Positions 34,101 through 44,300 of a DNA stretch of 64,000 nucleotides are shown one piece after another. How positions within the stretch are numbered: the stretch's first letter is position 1; each line of letters begins with the position of its first letter. Made by a program: the position numbers and the translations under genes. The notes beneath the pieces were generated by a model that saw only the letters and a program-made list of their open reading frames with translations, did no database searches and had not been told where the DNA came from. Source of the stretch: Amycolatopsis tolypomycina (GTDB taxonomy: Bacteria > Actinomycetota > Actinomycetes > Mycobacteriales > Pseudonocardiaceae); the NCBI RefSeq assembly GCF_900105945.1, contig NZ_FNSO01000004.1:992001-1056000 (forward strand), written 5' to 3'.

Positions 34101-34989
34101 GCACGTCCGGATGATGGCCGCGGTGCAGCCGTTCCTGTCCGGCGCGATCTCCAAGACGGTCAACATGCCGGAGTCGGCGACGGTCGAAGAGGTCGAGGAG
34201 ATCTACTTCCAGGGCTGGAAACTCGGCCTCAAGGCGCTCGCGATCTACCGCGACAACTGCAAGGTCGGCCAGCCGCTGTCGACGGCCAAGAAGACCGCGG
34301 AGACCGCCGCCGCCGAGCCGGAGAAGGTCGTCGAGTACCGCCCGGTCCGCAAGCGCCTGCCGAAGAAGCGCCCGAGCCAGACGGTGTCGTTCACGGTCGG
34401 CGGCGCGGAGGGCTACCTGACGGCGGGCTCGTACCCGGACGACGGCCTCGGCGAGATCTTCGTCAAGCTGGGCAAGCAGGGCTCGACCCTGGCGGGCGTG
34501 ATGGACGCGTTCTCGATGTCGATCTCGGTCGGCCTCCAGCACGGCATCCCGCTCGAGTTCTACGTCTCGAAGTTCTCCAACCTCCGCTTCGAGCCGGCGG
34601 GCATGACGGACGACCCGGACATCCGCATCGCGACGAGCGTGATGGACTACCTGTTCCGCAGGCTGGCCCTGGACTACCTCCCGTACGACAAGCGCTCCCA
34701 GCTGGGCATCCTCTCCGCCGACGAGCGATCGGCCGAAGTAGAGGCGACGTACGGCAACCCGGGCGTCGACCTGGAGGCCCTGCAGTCCACAGTGGACGCC
34801 TCACCCGAGCCGCACGCGGACGCCCCGGAGCACCCCCACCGCGAAGCCCAGACGACAACGGAGCTGATGGAGCTCCGCCTCGGCAAGGCAGCGGACGCCC
34901 CGTTGTGCATGACGTGCGGAACCAAGATGCGCCCGGCAGGTTCGTGCTACGCCTGCGAAGGCTGCGGCGCCACATCCGGCTGCAGCTGA
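31102..34989 (+). CDS. nrdJ: Adenosylcobalamin-dependent (class II) ribonucleotide reductase with intein
   Basis: NrdJ makes deoxyribonucleotides using adenosylcobalamin. The 1295-aa precursor contains a 356-aa intein (residues 160-515); the spliced enzyme is about 939 aa. Catalytic cysteines by analogy with Thermotoga NrdJ: C516 (first residue after the intein, in SA/CFILAVDD), C722 in NPCSE (thiyl radical) and C733 in SSCNL. C722 and C733 have the same 11-residue spacing as in that enzyme. The C-terminus ends in a zinc-ribbon-like CMTCGTK...CYACEGCG motif that re-reduces the active site. GGGAGAGGG precedes ATG 31102. It sits in one operon with nrdR. No cobalamin riboswitch was seen. Confidence 0.96.
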   Translation: MTETVGTGARAAAGKKSKAAGGLSVQRVFTTEGQHPYDQVTWEQRDVVMTNWRDGSVNFEQRGVEFPEFWSVNATNIVTSKYFRGAVGSPQRERSLKQLIDRVVHTYVKAARDHGYFATPQDLEIFEHELTWMLLHQVFSFNSPVWFNVGTPSKQQVSACQPYDALVSTPGGAVPIGRFVELNAVGAKVYDAHGLTKVVATKANGIKEVLRVTTKSGHVLDVTADHLVWRASAGGGKFVPAGELRVGDQLEWHRRSAFGEEEIRETDIAEAALAGWLQSDGFVGQYQGTNRSLTIEAMTVNDAELAWVRDALDRVFPDVHRHERAVETQDETLDCRRTRLYGNVLENFVETWGLRARGTEMAVPEHLYTAPLPVVAAYLRSIFQAEGYVSARERSTLVALDMIGEDLVRGLQQLLARFGIFARVGRKKESRPNRHDLWGLRIQNAGDRRIFADEIGFIDPVKTAKLEASFEKPGLPAHERKRLEIAAIESRGEMPVYDIQTESGEYLSGNLRVHNCFILAVDDTMESILNWYREEGLIFKGGSGAGLNLSRIRSSKELLTSGGTASGPVSFMRGADASAGTIKSGGATRRAAKMVVLDVDHPDIEEFIQTKAREEEKIKVLRDAGFDMDLSGADISSVQYQNANNSVRVSDEFMQAVENGTDFGLRARLTGEVIDRTDAKKLFRTMAQAAWECADPGIQYDGTINDWHTCPESGRITASNPCSEYMHLDNSSCNLASLNLLKFVTPQGTFDAPLFARAVEFVITAMDVSICFADFPTEPIADTTRKFRQLGIGYANLGALLMALGHAYDSDGGRALAAAITSLMTGVSYRRSAEMAQVVGAYEGYARNAEAHQRVMRKHAAANELVRTYHSNDAAVRALATEEWQKGIEIGAKHGWRNAQASVLAPTGTIGFMMDCDTTGIEPDFSLVKFKKLVGGGSMQIVNQTVPRALEALGYPAEQVEAIVEYVAQHGHVVDAPGLRPEHYEVFDCAVGERSIAPMGHVRMMAAVQPFLSGAISKTVNMPESATVEEVEEIYFQGWKLGLKALAIYRDNCKVGQPLSTAKKTAETAAAEPEKVVEYRPVRKRLPKKRPSQTVSFTVGGAEGYLTAGSYPDDGLGEIFVKLGKQGSTLAGVMDAFSMSISVGLQHGIPLEFYVSKFSNLRFEPAGMTDDPDIRIATSVMDYLFRRLALDYLPYDKRSQLGILSADERSAEVEATYGNPGVDLEALQSTVDASPEPHADAPEHPHREAQTTTELMELRLGKAADAPLCMTCGTKMRPAGSCYACEGCGATSGCS
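31579..32646 (+). other. NrdJ intein with LAGLIDADG-type homing endonuclease domain
   Basis: Protein-splicing element of 356 aa. Block A: Cys1 in CQPYDALVSTPGG. Block B: VLDVTADHLVW (T-x-x-H). Blocks F/G: MPVYDIQTESGEYL and VHN followed by the +1 Cys. All residues required for class 1 splicing are present. Two degenerate LAGLIDADG motifs, ALAGWLQSDGF and LRSIFQAEGY, mark a homing endonuclease domain of about 200 residues; each keeps an acidic residue near its end. Confidence 0.92.
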
Positions 34990-34995
34990 GGAGTT

Positions 34996-35034
34996 TCCGG
35001 CTGAACCGGGCGGTCGGCGCCCGGTTCAGCCGGA
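34996..35034. terminator. Bidirectional terminator between nrdJ and the WD40-KAP gene
   Basis: Perfect 17-bp arms TCCGGCTGAACCGGGCG and complement around a 5-nt loop, starting 7 bp after the nrdJ stop. The right arm includes the stop codon and last codons of the convergent gene. Confidence 0.85.
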
Positions 35035-38000
35035 GATGTAGTGCGCGTAGGTCTCGAAGCCGTACCGGGCGATCTTCAGCGACCACGCGTGGTAGAGCGC
35101 AGTACAGCGGCCGGCCACCGTCACGTGTTCGCCGATCAGGCTCGCCAGTGCGGTGGCCAGCTTGGCGCAGCCGGGGCCGGCCGCGCGCAACGTTTCGACG
35201 ACGTCCTGGCGGCAGTCGCGGTCGTGGTCGCAGGTGCGGGCCTCCGCCAGGCAGGTGATCAAGGCCGCGAACTCGCCGGGCGAGCGGACGAGCCCGGTCG
35301 CGAGCACCGCGGCGACCTGGTACTCGGCCCGGACGAACTCCGCTCGGCGCGCGTATTCGCCGACGAGCACGAGCCGGTAGATGTTGGTGAGCTTCTTGAC
35401 CGCGCGTGCGCCCGGGAGCGCCATGGCGAGCGACGAGAGCAGCGCGAGCTCGGCCGTGCCGATCCGCAACAGCCGGCCGGGCGGTGGCCCTGGCCGAGGC
35501 GCGGTGAGCGACAACAGGCGGCCCGGAGTGCCCGGCATCGGCCCTTCCGGCGCGGTGACCCGCGTCCCGGGTACCTCTGCCGGCTCGGCGGCCACCAGTG
35601 CCGTGGTTTCCTCCTCGGCGTCCGCCGCGATGTCGTGCAGCAGCCGCCGGAGGAACTGAGGTGCCCGGGCACCCAGCGGGCGCAAGGCGAACACGACGTT
35701 GAACACCTTGTCCAGCAAGCCGAAGTCGAGGATCTGCCGTTCTTCCGGGGTTTCCGACGCCGCGTTCGGGCGCGCGGCCTTGAGGGCGCGGAAGAGCGAC
35801 GGCGGGTCCACCGCGACCACGACGAAGAACATCGGGATCGACATCAGCAGGTTCACCGCCTGCAAGACGTCGGTGACGCGGGCAGGCGGACACCGATCCA
35901 GATCGTCGATGTAGACGACGATGCGCCGGACCACCGGGGTCGTGCCCGACGAGCCGCCGGCTTCGGCCTTCTCGACGGCGTCGGCCAACCGCCGCAGGTC
36001 CTGGTGGACGAACCCGGTGAGCCCGCGGAAGTGCGCGTACCGGTCCGGCTCCGACAGTTCGGTGACCAGTTCGTTCATCCGGAAGACCGGGTCCACCTCC
36101 TTCAGGTGCCGGGTCTCCTCGTCGATCCGGTCCTGGAGGCGTTTCTTCTTCTTGCCGAGTTCCTCGGCGAGCCGGTCGTTCTGCCTGGAGAGCCACGGCA
36201 GCGCGATCTTGAGTTCGCCGGCCACGCCGATCCCGCCGGCCACCAGCGACGCCGCCCATCCGTAGCCATCCGGCAGCCACTGCCTCACCAGGAACCAGGC
36301 GGCGGCCGCCGTCGCGGCGAGTGACAGCGTCCAGGCGGCCGTTCCCCAGCGGCGGCCGCGGAGCTGCTTGCGGATCTTGCGTACCTGTTCGGTGGGCGCC
36401 GGGGTGGCGGGGTCGGCGTGGAACTTGAGGATCCGGCCCACGGCCCGGCTGAGGTACGCCGCGCGCCTGATCGGCCCCGCTGGGGGCAGCCCGGTGCCCG
36501 CGGACTCGGCCGCGTCGAGTTCCCGGGCCAGGCTCTGGTGCAACCGCAGCAGGCCATCCCGGCTTTCGTGGGCGCGCCTGCTCGCGGCCAGGTCGGTATC
36601 GGAAGGGGGACGGCGGGTGCGGAGGTCGGCGTCGTCGTCGGGGTGCTGCCGGAGCGCGGCCAGCAGCTGCTCGATGAGCCCGGTCCAGAGGTGGTCGTCG
36701 CTGTAGTGCCAAGCGTTGAAGCGCACCTGACGTACTTCGCGCACGAAGAACGAGTCGTCGCGGTGGGTGAGATCGTGCACGTAGTTCTTGATCTGCAGGA
36801 TCAGGCTCGACTTCCCGGATCCCCAGTCGCCCAGCAGCGCGACCGACAGTGGCGCACGGGTGTGCTCGGCGGCGATCAGCTCGGCGATCGCGCGGACGTC
36901 GTCGGTGGTGCCGACGGCGTCCTGGGCCGTCGGCGCGTCACTGGTCAGGAAGGGGTGCGGCCGGCGGCCGAGCGCGGTGACACCGCCCTGCTCCGCCTCT
37001 TCGTCGCGGGTGGTGTCGATGGTCCGCACGAGTTCCAGCTCGCCGCGGCTGCCGCCGGCCACGACCAGCTCCCCGTCCGGCATCAGGGCGATCGTCTCGA
37101 CGGCGTCGACGAAGTCGGACTGCACCTGGCCCAGCAGCTCACCGGTCGTCACGCTGCGCCGCTCGACGGCACCGTCGGCGCCGCAGGAGATGATCGACTT
37201 GCCGTCCCGGGACAGCAGCACCTTCCGCACGTCGCGGTGCCCGGTGGGCACCGGATCCAGCAGCCGCCGCCCGGAGGGGAGCTCCCACACGGTGATGGCG
37301 CCGTCGTTCCCGCCGACCACGGCGACGTGCCCGTCGAAGTCGACGGCGACCGAGCGGACCTGCCCACCCTCGACGGCGACCTGCTGGAAGCCCCGCTCGG
37401 TGCGCACGCCCCGGCTGAGGTCCCGGAAGGTGACGTGGCCGGAATCGTCGCCGACGACGGCCGCCTTGCCGTTGCCGGACAAGGCGATCGCCGACACGGC
37501 CTTGGTCGTGACCTCCCACGGAGGGCCGATCGGGTCCCAGGTGGATGCGCTCCACACCTTGATCCGGCCGTCGTTCCCGGCCGAGAAGACGCGTTTGCCG
37601 TCGGGGCTCACGGCGACGGCCCACACCTTCGCCCCGTGCACGAGCGGCAGCTTCCGGTCCACCGGTGCCCGTTGGTACTTGTCCCAGACGATAACCGTTC
37701 CGTCCTCGCTCCCGGAGACGATCAGCGCCCGGTCGCCGGGCCACGTGCTGACGGCCGACACCGGCGCGTCGTGCCCCTCGAAGACGAGCTCCTGCTCACC
37801 CGTTGCGGTCCACACCCGGACGGAGTGGTCCGCGCTCCCGGTCACCACGAAGTCGTACTTCTCGTCGGCGACGATCGCCCGGACCGCCGCCGTGTGCCCC
37901 ACGAACGGCCGCTTCCGACGGCGGTCGCCGTAGCCGTCCCCGGTGAACTGGTCGAGCATCCCCTGGCCGCCGGCCACGATGGTCACCGGTTTGCCGGCGG

Positions 38001-38838
38001 CTTCGGGCACCGCGAGCGCGAAAACTCCGGCGCCGTCCTCGGCGACCAGGATCTCCTCGGTCGGGACGGTGCGGTTGCCGAGGTGCCAGCTCCGGAGCAT
38101 GCCGTCGTTGCTGCCGGAGACGAACCGGCTGGCCCCGGACGCCGCGAGCGCGTGCACGACGTCACCCGGCACCGAACGGATGATGTCGAGCTCTCCCGTC
38201 TCCGGGTTCCAGAGCGCGATCCGGCCGCCGTCGCCGCCCACGAGCGCCTGACCGCCGGGTACGGGGAGCAGGCACCGGAACGTGCCGCCCTGGGCGAGGA
38301 GCAGTTGCGGGCCGAGTTGTTTCGGTGTCCGACCGCTCAGGTCCCACACCTGAGCCACCGCGTCGCGGTCACGCGTCCCGGCGACGACGGCCCGGGCGTC
38401 GTCGGCCAGGAACACGGCGGTGTGGATCTCGATCCCGGTCTCGGCGTCGGCGACGAGGACACCGTCGAAGTCGCAGATCCTGATCCGGCCGTCCTCACCG
38501 CCGCTCAGCAGGTGGTCTCCCGCGATGTGGAGCGCGCGGATCGGACCTGACCCGCGGATTTCGGGCAGTTCGGTGCTGCTCGTCCAGGTGTCCTCCGCGA
38601 ACTGGGACCGGAACACCCGCCCGTCGGCGCCGGCGCTGAAGACGAGCCCGGCGCTCTCCACCATGGACAGCGCCAGCGTGCCGCCGGGGTGGACGAACGT
38701 CGAGTCCCGCCGGCGGAACGGGTCGGTGCCCCACAACCGGATCGTGCCGTCGTCCGCGCCGGTCACGAAAAGCCGACCGTCCGCCGTGGCGGCGAGCGCC
38801 CTGATATCGGTCGAGGTTCTGGTTCCTGGGCTGAGCAT
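35026..38838 (-). CDS. WD40 repeat - KAP-family membrane P-loop NTPase
   Basis: Large protein of 1270 aa that probably couples a repeat sensor to a membrane NTPase. Residues ~10-600 hold about 14 WD40 repeats (VTGADDGTIRLW, VTGSADHSVRVW, VSGSEDGTVIVWD, SAGNDGRIKVW), enough for two seven-bladed propellers. The KAP P-loop domain follows: Walker A LLGDWGSGKSS near 672, two adjacent transmembrane segments near 840-870 and Walker B VVYIDDLDRC near 974. Helices inserted between Walker A and B are typical of KAP NTPases such as Kidins220/PifA. ATG 38838 is chosen (GTG 38844 possible); the open frame beyond it has no such features. It is divergent from the VWA-tubulin-GTPase operon. Confidence 0.85.
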   Translation of the reverse strand: MLSPGTRTSTDIRALAATADGRLFVTGADDGTIRLWGTDPFRRRDSTFVHPGGTLALSMVESAGLVFSAGADGRVFRSQFAEDTWTSSTELPEIRGSGPIRALHIAGDHLLSGGEDGRIRICDFDGVLVADAETGIEIHTAVFLADDARAVVAGTRDRDAVAQVWDLSGRTPKQLGPQLLLAQGGTFRCLLPVPGGQALVGGDGGRIALWNPETGELDIIRSVPGDVVHALAASGASRFVSGSNDGMLRSWHLGNRTVPTEEILVAEDGAGVFALAVPEAAGKPVTIVAGGQGMLDQFTGDGYGDRRRKRPFVGHTAAVRAIVADEKYDFVVTGSADHSVRVWTATGEQELVFEGHDAPVSAVSTWPGDRALIVSGSEDGTVIVWDKYQRAPVDRKLPLVHGAKVWAVAVSPDGKRVFSAGNDGRIKVWSASTWDPIGPPWEVTTKAVSAIALSGNGKAAVVGDDSGHVTFRDLSRGVRTERGFQQVAVEGGQVRSVAVDFDGHVAVVGGNDGAITVWELPSGRRLLDPVPTGHRDVRKVLLSRDGKSIISCGADGAVERRSVTTGELLGQVQSDFVDAVETIALMPDGELVVAGGSRGELELVRTIDTTRDEEAEQGGVTALGRRPHPFLTSDAPTAQDAVGTTDDVRAIAELIAAEHTRAPLSVALLGDWGSGKSSLILQIKNYVHDLTHRDDSFFVREVRQVRFNAWHYSDDHLWTGLIEQLLAALRQHPDDDADLRTRRPPSDTDLAASRRAHESRDGLLRLHQSLARELDAAESAGTGLPPAGPIRRAAYLSRAVGRILKFHADPATPAPTEQVRKIRKQLRGRRWGTAAWTLSLAATAAAAWFLVRQWLPDGYGWAASLVAGGIGVAGELKIALPWLSRQNDRLAEELGKKKKRLQDRIDEETRHLKEVDPVFRMNELVTELSEPDRYAHFRGLTGFVHQDLRRLADAVEKAEAGGSSGTTPVVRRIVVYIDDLDRCPPARVTDVLQAVNLLMSIPMFFVVVAVDPPSLFRALKAARPNAASETPEERQILDFGLLDKVFNVVFALRPLGARAPQFLRRLLHDIAADAEEETTALVAAEPAEVPGTRVTAPEGPMPGTPGRLLSLTAPRPGPPPGRLLRIGTAELALLSSLAMALPGARAVKKLTNIYRLVLVGEYARRAEFVRAEYQVAAVLATGLVRSPGEFAALITCLAEARTCDHDRDCRQDVVETLRAAGPGCAKLATALASLIGEHVTVAGRCTALYHAWSLKIARYGFETYAHYISG

Positions 38839-39018
38839 GGCCACACTATCGGCCGGTCGCCGGGATTTGTTTCGGATGTCCGGCCGTCGTGACATCGGCG
38901 TATCCGGGTGAATCGTGATCTCGGATTGTCGCACTTTCCCGTAACGGCCCGTGCAAGAGCGTCGACTTGGGTGGGTGAACCGGATCAGCCGGATGAACCA
39001 GCCACGGTGGAGGACCCC

Positions 39019-41310
39019 TTGATCGGCCGGGTCGGCATGGAAAAGAAGACGCGGGACGCGGTGACTGTCCTGTTCTGCGGACTGTTGCTCATCCTTTCGG
39101 GTGGTTTTGCCGATGCGGCTTCCCCGGCGAGCCGCCAGGGCTCCGCGGCGGCGCCGGAGGTGGAGGTGAAGCCCGCGCAGATCGTGCTTCTGGTCGACGA
39201 ATCGGGCAGCATCAGCGCCGAGGACATGGTCCGGGAGCAGGACGCGGCCAGCTTGATCGCGCAGGCGGACCTGTCCGCCCGCTCGACGGTCTCGGTCGTC
39301 GGGTTCGCCAGTGACAGCGGCACCAAACCGCCGGTGGACGTCGTTTGCCCGCCGCTGGTGATGGCCGGCCCGGCCGAGCGGGAGCGCATTTCCCAATGTG
39401 TCCGTGATCTGCGCAAACGCACGACGGCCGAAGGTGCGGGAACAGATCACGCGGAAGCGCTCAAACAGGCCATGAGTTATCTTGGCAACGGCTCTTCTGA
39501 CGACGGGCCGAAATTGATCTTCCTGCTCACCGACGGTGTCCTCGACGTCAGTGACAGCCCGCGTTACGGCGTCGGCAAGACCGCGCAACAGCGCAATGAC
39601 GCAGCTCACGAAGTGATTCGTCAGAATCTGGCTGCCGCCAGGGAGCACCACGTCCAGATCTGGCCGCTGGGCTTCGGGAAAGTCGACAAAAACGCGCTGG
39701 ACGAATTCGCGCGGGGCGGGTTCCAGAGTTCCTGCGGGCCGCAGGCGCCGACGCCGCAGGCCACGGTGGTGTCGGGCTCGGCGGATGTCGCCGAGGCGTT
39801 GCTGCGCTCCTTCAGTTCGGGGCGGTGTGCCGGCGTCGGCCCGGTCGCGAAGAACGAACTGGGGTCGGGAGGGAACCTCGAGGTGCCGGTCACGGTCCCG
39901 GCCATTGCCACCGACGGGTCCATCGTGGTCGTCAAACACGATGGCCGGGTCGTCGTCGACTACACGGACCCGGAAGGCAAGCCGGTGCCCAAGTCGGGCC
40001 AGAACGCGAGCGGCAAGTTCTCGGTGAGCGGTGAGAGCGGCGGGGTCGAGGTGCTGCACATCGTCGACCCCGTGCCGGGGGACTGGCGGGTCCGCCTGAC
40101 CTCGCCGGCCGGTGTGCCGCCCCAGGACGTCCTGACCACCGTGACCTGGCAGGGTGCGGCGCAGGCCGCCCTGCTGATCGACCCGCCGTCACCCGCGGTG
40201 GGGCAGCAGGTGACGGTGTCACTGCAGGTGCTGCTGCGCGGCGGCAAGGCGGTCACCGATCCGAAGCTGTTGCAGGGGTTGAGCTTCGGCGTGCAGCTCG
40301 CCGGGGACAAGCTGCCGGCGCGGCCGGTGAACGTCCGCGACGACGGTCAGGACCCGGATGCCGCCGTGGACGGCACCTACACCGGGCGGACGACGATCCC
40401 GGCCGACGTGCCCGGTCAGGCGACCTTCCGCGGCCAGGTCACCGGGCTGGGGATCAGCGCGGCCGACGCGGTCGCCACCGTCCGGACCGCGCCCGGCGTG
40501 CCCCAGGTGCTGGCCACCGCGTCCCTGCCCACACTGGCCACGATGATCGCGCCGGGCGGGTCCACGGCGGCCCAGGTGAGCGTCACCAACAACTCGGGGC
40601 AACGGCGCCGGCTACGCGTCGAGGTGCGTGCCGACAGCGGGGCGACGATCACCGTGCCCGACCCGGTGCACGAGGTGGACCCGGGCACGAGCGTGTTCCC
40701 GTTCCAGCTCGTGGTCGGCCCGCAGAGCCCGATCGGGCTCACCTCCGGCACGGTGCGGATCGTCGACGACGCGAACCCCTCGCAGGTCTTCCACGAGAAG
40801 CCGTTCAAGTTCGCCGTCGGTTACCCGCCACCGTTCCCGTGGGTGCCGATCATCGCCGGAGTGGTCCTGCTCGCCGGGGTGGCCGTCATCGCCCTCGCGG
40901 TCTCGCGCCGGCGGACCCAGGAGGTGAAGGGGCTGACGGTGCAGGCGATCCGGCACGGCCGGCGGACCTACCTGGACACCGAATCCCGGCGCGCGAAAGC
41001 TTTCCGGTTCACCGTCGCGATCGACGCGCAGGTCCCGGTGCTCGACCACGCCCGTCCCGGTGACCCGGCGGCCTACCTGCTCACCCGGTCGCGGGCCGGG
41101 CTCAAGATCAAGACGCCCTACGGGGAGACCCGGTCGATCCAGCTCGGCGAAGAGGTCGAAGTGGACGAAGGCCTGACGCTGGTCGTCACGCCCACGGCGA
41201 GCGGCGCGGACACGCCGACGGCGGTCTACCCGGCCGGTCCGGCGACGGTCGCCGAGGACTACCCGGACCCGGACGCCACGCGGCCGGTCGCGCATGACCC
41301 GCTGCTCTGA
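39019..41310 (+). CDS. Exported von Willebrand factor A domain protein with C-terminal membrane anchor
   Basis: Surface-exposed protein of about 763 aa. TTG 39019 is favoured because GGAGGA ends 4 bp before it; ATG 39037 (MEKKTRDAV) has no ribosome site. A signal peptide (~8-32, VTVLFCGLLLILSGGFADA) is followed by a VWA domain (~50-270) with an intact metal-dependent adhesion site: DESGSIS (~60), the TDHAEAL threonine and LLTDGVLD. Three or four beta-sandwich domains follow, then one transmembrane helix (~607-630, WVPIIAGVVLLAGVAVIAL) and a ~130-residue cytoplasmic tail predicted all-beta. First gene of the six-gene operon. It may bind an extracellular ligand and signal inward. Confidence 0.82.
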   Translation: MIGRVGMEKKTRDAVTVLFCGLLLILSGGFADAASPASRQGSAAAPEVEVKPAQIVLLVDESGSISAEDMVREQDAASLIAQADLSARSTVSVVGFASDSGTKPPVDVVCPPLVMAGPAERERISQCVRDLRKRTTAEGAGTDHAEALKQAMSYLGNGSSDDGPKLIFLLTDGVLDVSDSPRYGVGKTAQQRNDAAHEVIRQNLAAAREHHVQIWPLGFGKVDKNALDEFARGGFQSSCGPQAPTPQATVVSGSADVAEALLRSFSSGRCAGVGPVAKNELGSGGNLEVPVTVPAIATDGSIVVVKHDGRVVVDYTDPEGKPVPKSGQNASGKFSVSGESGGVEVLHIVDPVPGDWRVRLTSPAGVPPQDVLTTVTWQGAAQAALLIDPPSPAVGQQVTVSLQVLLRGGKAVTDPKLLQGLSFGVQLAGDKLPARPVNVRDDGQDPDAAVDGTYTGRTTIPADVPGQATFRGQVTGLGISAADAVATVRTAPGVPQVLATASLPTLATMIAPGGSTAAQVSVTNNSGQRRRLRVEVRADSGATITVPDPVHEVDPGTSVFPFQLVVGPQSPIGLTSGTVRIVDDANPSQVFHEKPFKFAVGYPPPFPWVPIIAGVVLLAGVAVIALAVSRRRTQEVKGLTVQAIRHGRRTYLDTESRRAKAFRFTVAIDAQVPVLDHARPGDPAAYLLTRSRAGLKIKTPYGETRSIQLGEEVEVDEGLTLVVTPTASGADTPTAVYPAGPATVAEDYPDPDATRPVAHDPLL

Positions 41311-41360
41311 CGAACTCGCGCCGCCTCAGGATTTCCGGCCTCGCCGGCAGAAGGAGAGAA

Positions 41361-44300
41361 ATGCAGATCTACCAGCCGATGTTGTTCGTGGGGCTCGGCG
41401 GCACCGGCTGCCGGATCGGCGCCGAGCTCGAACGCAAGCTCCGTGAAGAGCTCTGCGGGCCGGACGGGAACGCGCTGCGGGACCGCATGCCCGGCGAGCA
41501 GATGGCGTCCTACCAGCTTCCGGGGTGTCTGCAATTCGTCTACGCCGACCTCGCCGAAGACGAGTTCGGCCACATCGAAAACCGGGTGGTGCCCGACCGG
41601 ACGCATCTGCCCGCCGCCGAGCGGACCTACACGATGGTCCGTGAACTGGTGCCGCCGTACGACACTTACCCCGAGGTGGCCCGCAGCCTCCGGCTGAGCG
41701 CCGCGCCGGTCGTCGAAGGCTGGCTGCCGCCGCCGCAGAACGAGCCGCGGGTCGGGCCGCTCGCCAAGGGAGCGGGCCAGCTGCCCACGGTCGGCCGGGC
41801 GGCGCTGTACGAGACGTTCCGGCACGGGCTCGCCCCGGCCCGGACGTCCTTGCTCAAGGCGATCGGGCAGATCAGCAACTCGGGCGGGCAGCTGTCGCGG
41901 CTCGGCGGGAAGCTGCGTGAGTCGGTCGACGTCTTCGTCGCGTTCTCGGTGGCGGGCGGCACCGGCGCGGGCCTGTTCTACGACTACCTTCACCTGGTCG
42001 GTGACGTCCTCGCCGCGGAGAAGTACAAGGCGCGGATCTTCCCGCTGGTCCTGATGCCATCGGCGTTCCAGGAAGGCCTCGGCGGCGGGCGGGCCGCCGA
42101 GCTGAACGCCGCCTGCGCACTGCTCGACCTGTTCCGGCTGGTCGACGACCAGAACTCCCAGGTCGCCGGCACGGCGCTGGACCGCCGGGGCATCAACGGC
42201 GCCCTGTCGGTGAGATACCCGGGTGGCAGCGAGATCCGGCTGCGGGCTTCGACCGTCCAGACGGCATTCCTGTTCAGCCTGACCGCCGGTATGCACCGCG
42301 ACGACCTGCACCGGTCGGTGGTCTCCCTGCTGCTGTCCCTGATCGGCACCGATCTGCCCGCCGACGCCGAAGGCGTGAAGTACCTGGACCGCAATTTCCA
42401 GTCGTTCGCCGACAGCTTCATCAACAGCGCGAGCGAGCGTGGCGTGGCCGCTCCGACCGGCGTGGGCAGGCGCGGGGTGTCGACGAGCGCGGTCGCGTCG
42501 ATGACCGTGCCGGTCGAGGATCTCGCCGACATCGTGAGCTCGCGGCTGCTGGCGGAGGCGATCGACGAGATGGCCACCCCCGGCGGCATGGCGGGGGAGA
42601 ACAACCGGGACCTGATCACCCGGATGTTCCAGGACGCCAACATCGACCCGCTGCTGCACCGGGCGCCGCTGCCGATCGCGTCCCCGCCCGCGGTCGACGG
42701 CGGGGAAGCGATCCTGGCGATGCTCAACACCCGCAAGCGCACCATGGAGTCGAGTATTCACGCGCTCGAGCAGACCCTCGCCCAGGAGGTCCCGGAGCTG
42801 GCCGAGCAGTGCGATCCCGCCCGCGCGGCGAGCATGCTGGTCGGTGAACTCGGTGCCTTCCGGCTCGGCCGCGTGGTGCTGGGGGAAGCTGCGCTGACAG
42901 ACCCGTTGAGCCGGATGGGGTTCCTGAAGCTGGTCGAAAGCCGCCGGGGGGAACCGCCGGCGCCCGCGGGCATCACGCTGGGCGGGCCCGAGCCCGAGGT
43001 GCGCAAGACCAAGTGGTGGAAGAAGATCCGGTTCTCGGACCCGATCGTCCGGGCGTCGTTGCAGCGCCAGGAGGAGTGGTTCAAGTGGCGCGCACAGCGG
43101 GCCTGGCACGCGGCGTGGAACGCGCAGGCGCCGCGCTGGGAGCGGAAGCTCCGGTCGGCCGAGCGGGAGATTTCCGCCCTGCTGGAGGGCTTCCGCGAGC
43201 ACGCCCGGACCGAGGACGCCCGGTTCGCCCGCCGGGCGAAGGCGCTCTACGAGCCACGCGTCGGCGTGTCGTACCTGCTGCCGCGCCAGGGGCAGCTGCC
43301 GGCGTTCTACACGGCGGTGGTCCGCCGGCTCGTGTCCGTCTACGCCGACCAGAACCGGCTCCGGCCGACCGCGACGCCCGCCGCCGTGGTGGACGCGATC
43401 ATCGGCCCCCAGGGCTGGAACGCGGTGCTGGCGGAGTTCGCCGACCACGACGTCAAGGAAGGTCCGATCCGGGCCGTGGCCAAGGTGCGCGAGCTGGTCA
43501 AGACCGAGATCATGCGGCTGTTCCGGTACCACGACGACGTCTACCAGCCACTGCTGGCCGGGCTGCACGAGCTGCTGTCCGCCGCGGCCGGGCGGAAGTC
43601 GGGCTCCGTCGACGAGGACGACCTCGCCCAGTTCCGTGAGAAGCTCGCCGGCCTGGTGCCCGGTGGGTTCGCCCCGAGCGGCCGGGGACGGCTGAAGATC
43701 CTGTTCTCGTACCCTTCGCCCGCCGGGAAGCGGGACGCGGGACTCGAAGAGTTCCTGCGCAAGGAAGTGAACCTGCCGCGCGAGGTGGACGCGGTCCCGG
43801 AGTTCCGGCCGATCGACGCCGAGTCGATCGCGGTGGTGCTCTTCCGCTCGTCGATGGGGCTCACCGAGGTACCGGAGGTGCAGAAGGTCCTGGTGCACTG
43901 GGCGGACGCGGTCGCCGAAGGGCGCAAGAACGACTTCCTCCCATGGCGCCAGCGGACCGGGTACCGGTTCGGCTACCTCGCGACCACGGCCGAGGACCGG
44001 GCCCGGATCCTGCACCACGTGCTGTGCGCCGCCTGGAACGGCTTCCTGCAGGTGTCCGGGGACGAGACGTCCCCGGACTCGGTCAACCTGTTCCTCGGCG
44101 ACTCCGAGATCAACATGCGGCTCGACCTGACGTCGTACGCGCGGCTGTCCAGCTGGAGCAGCCTGCTGGCCGAGTACGAGCGCTGGGTGCTGGCCGACTC
44201 CGAGCAGATCCGCCAGGACTTCTGCGACCGCCTGATGGAGACCAAGCCGCTCGGTCTCAACGGCACCGTGACCGAACCCGCGCCGGTGTTCCACATGCTG

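Noticed and set aside
38839..40059. Upstream extension of the WD40-KAP gene over the VWA gene
   Set aside because: The extra ~400 residues have no recognisable features and run antisense to the VWA domain; the WD40 repeats begin right after ATG 38838.
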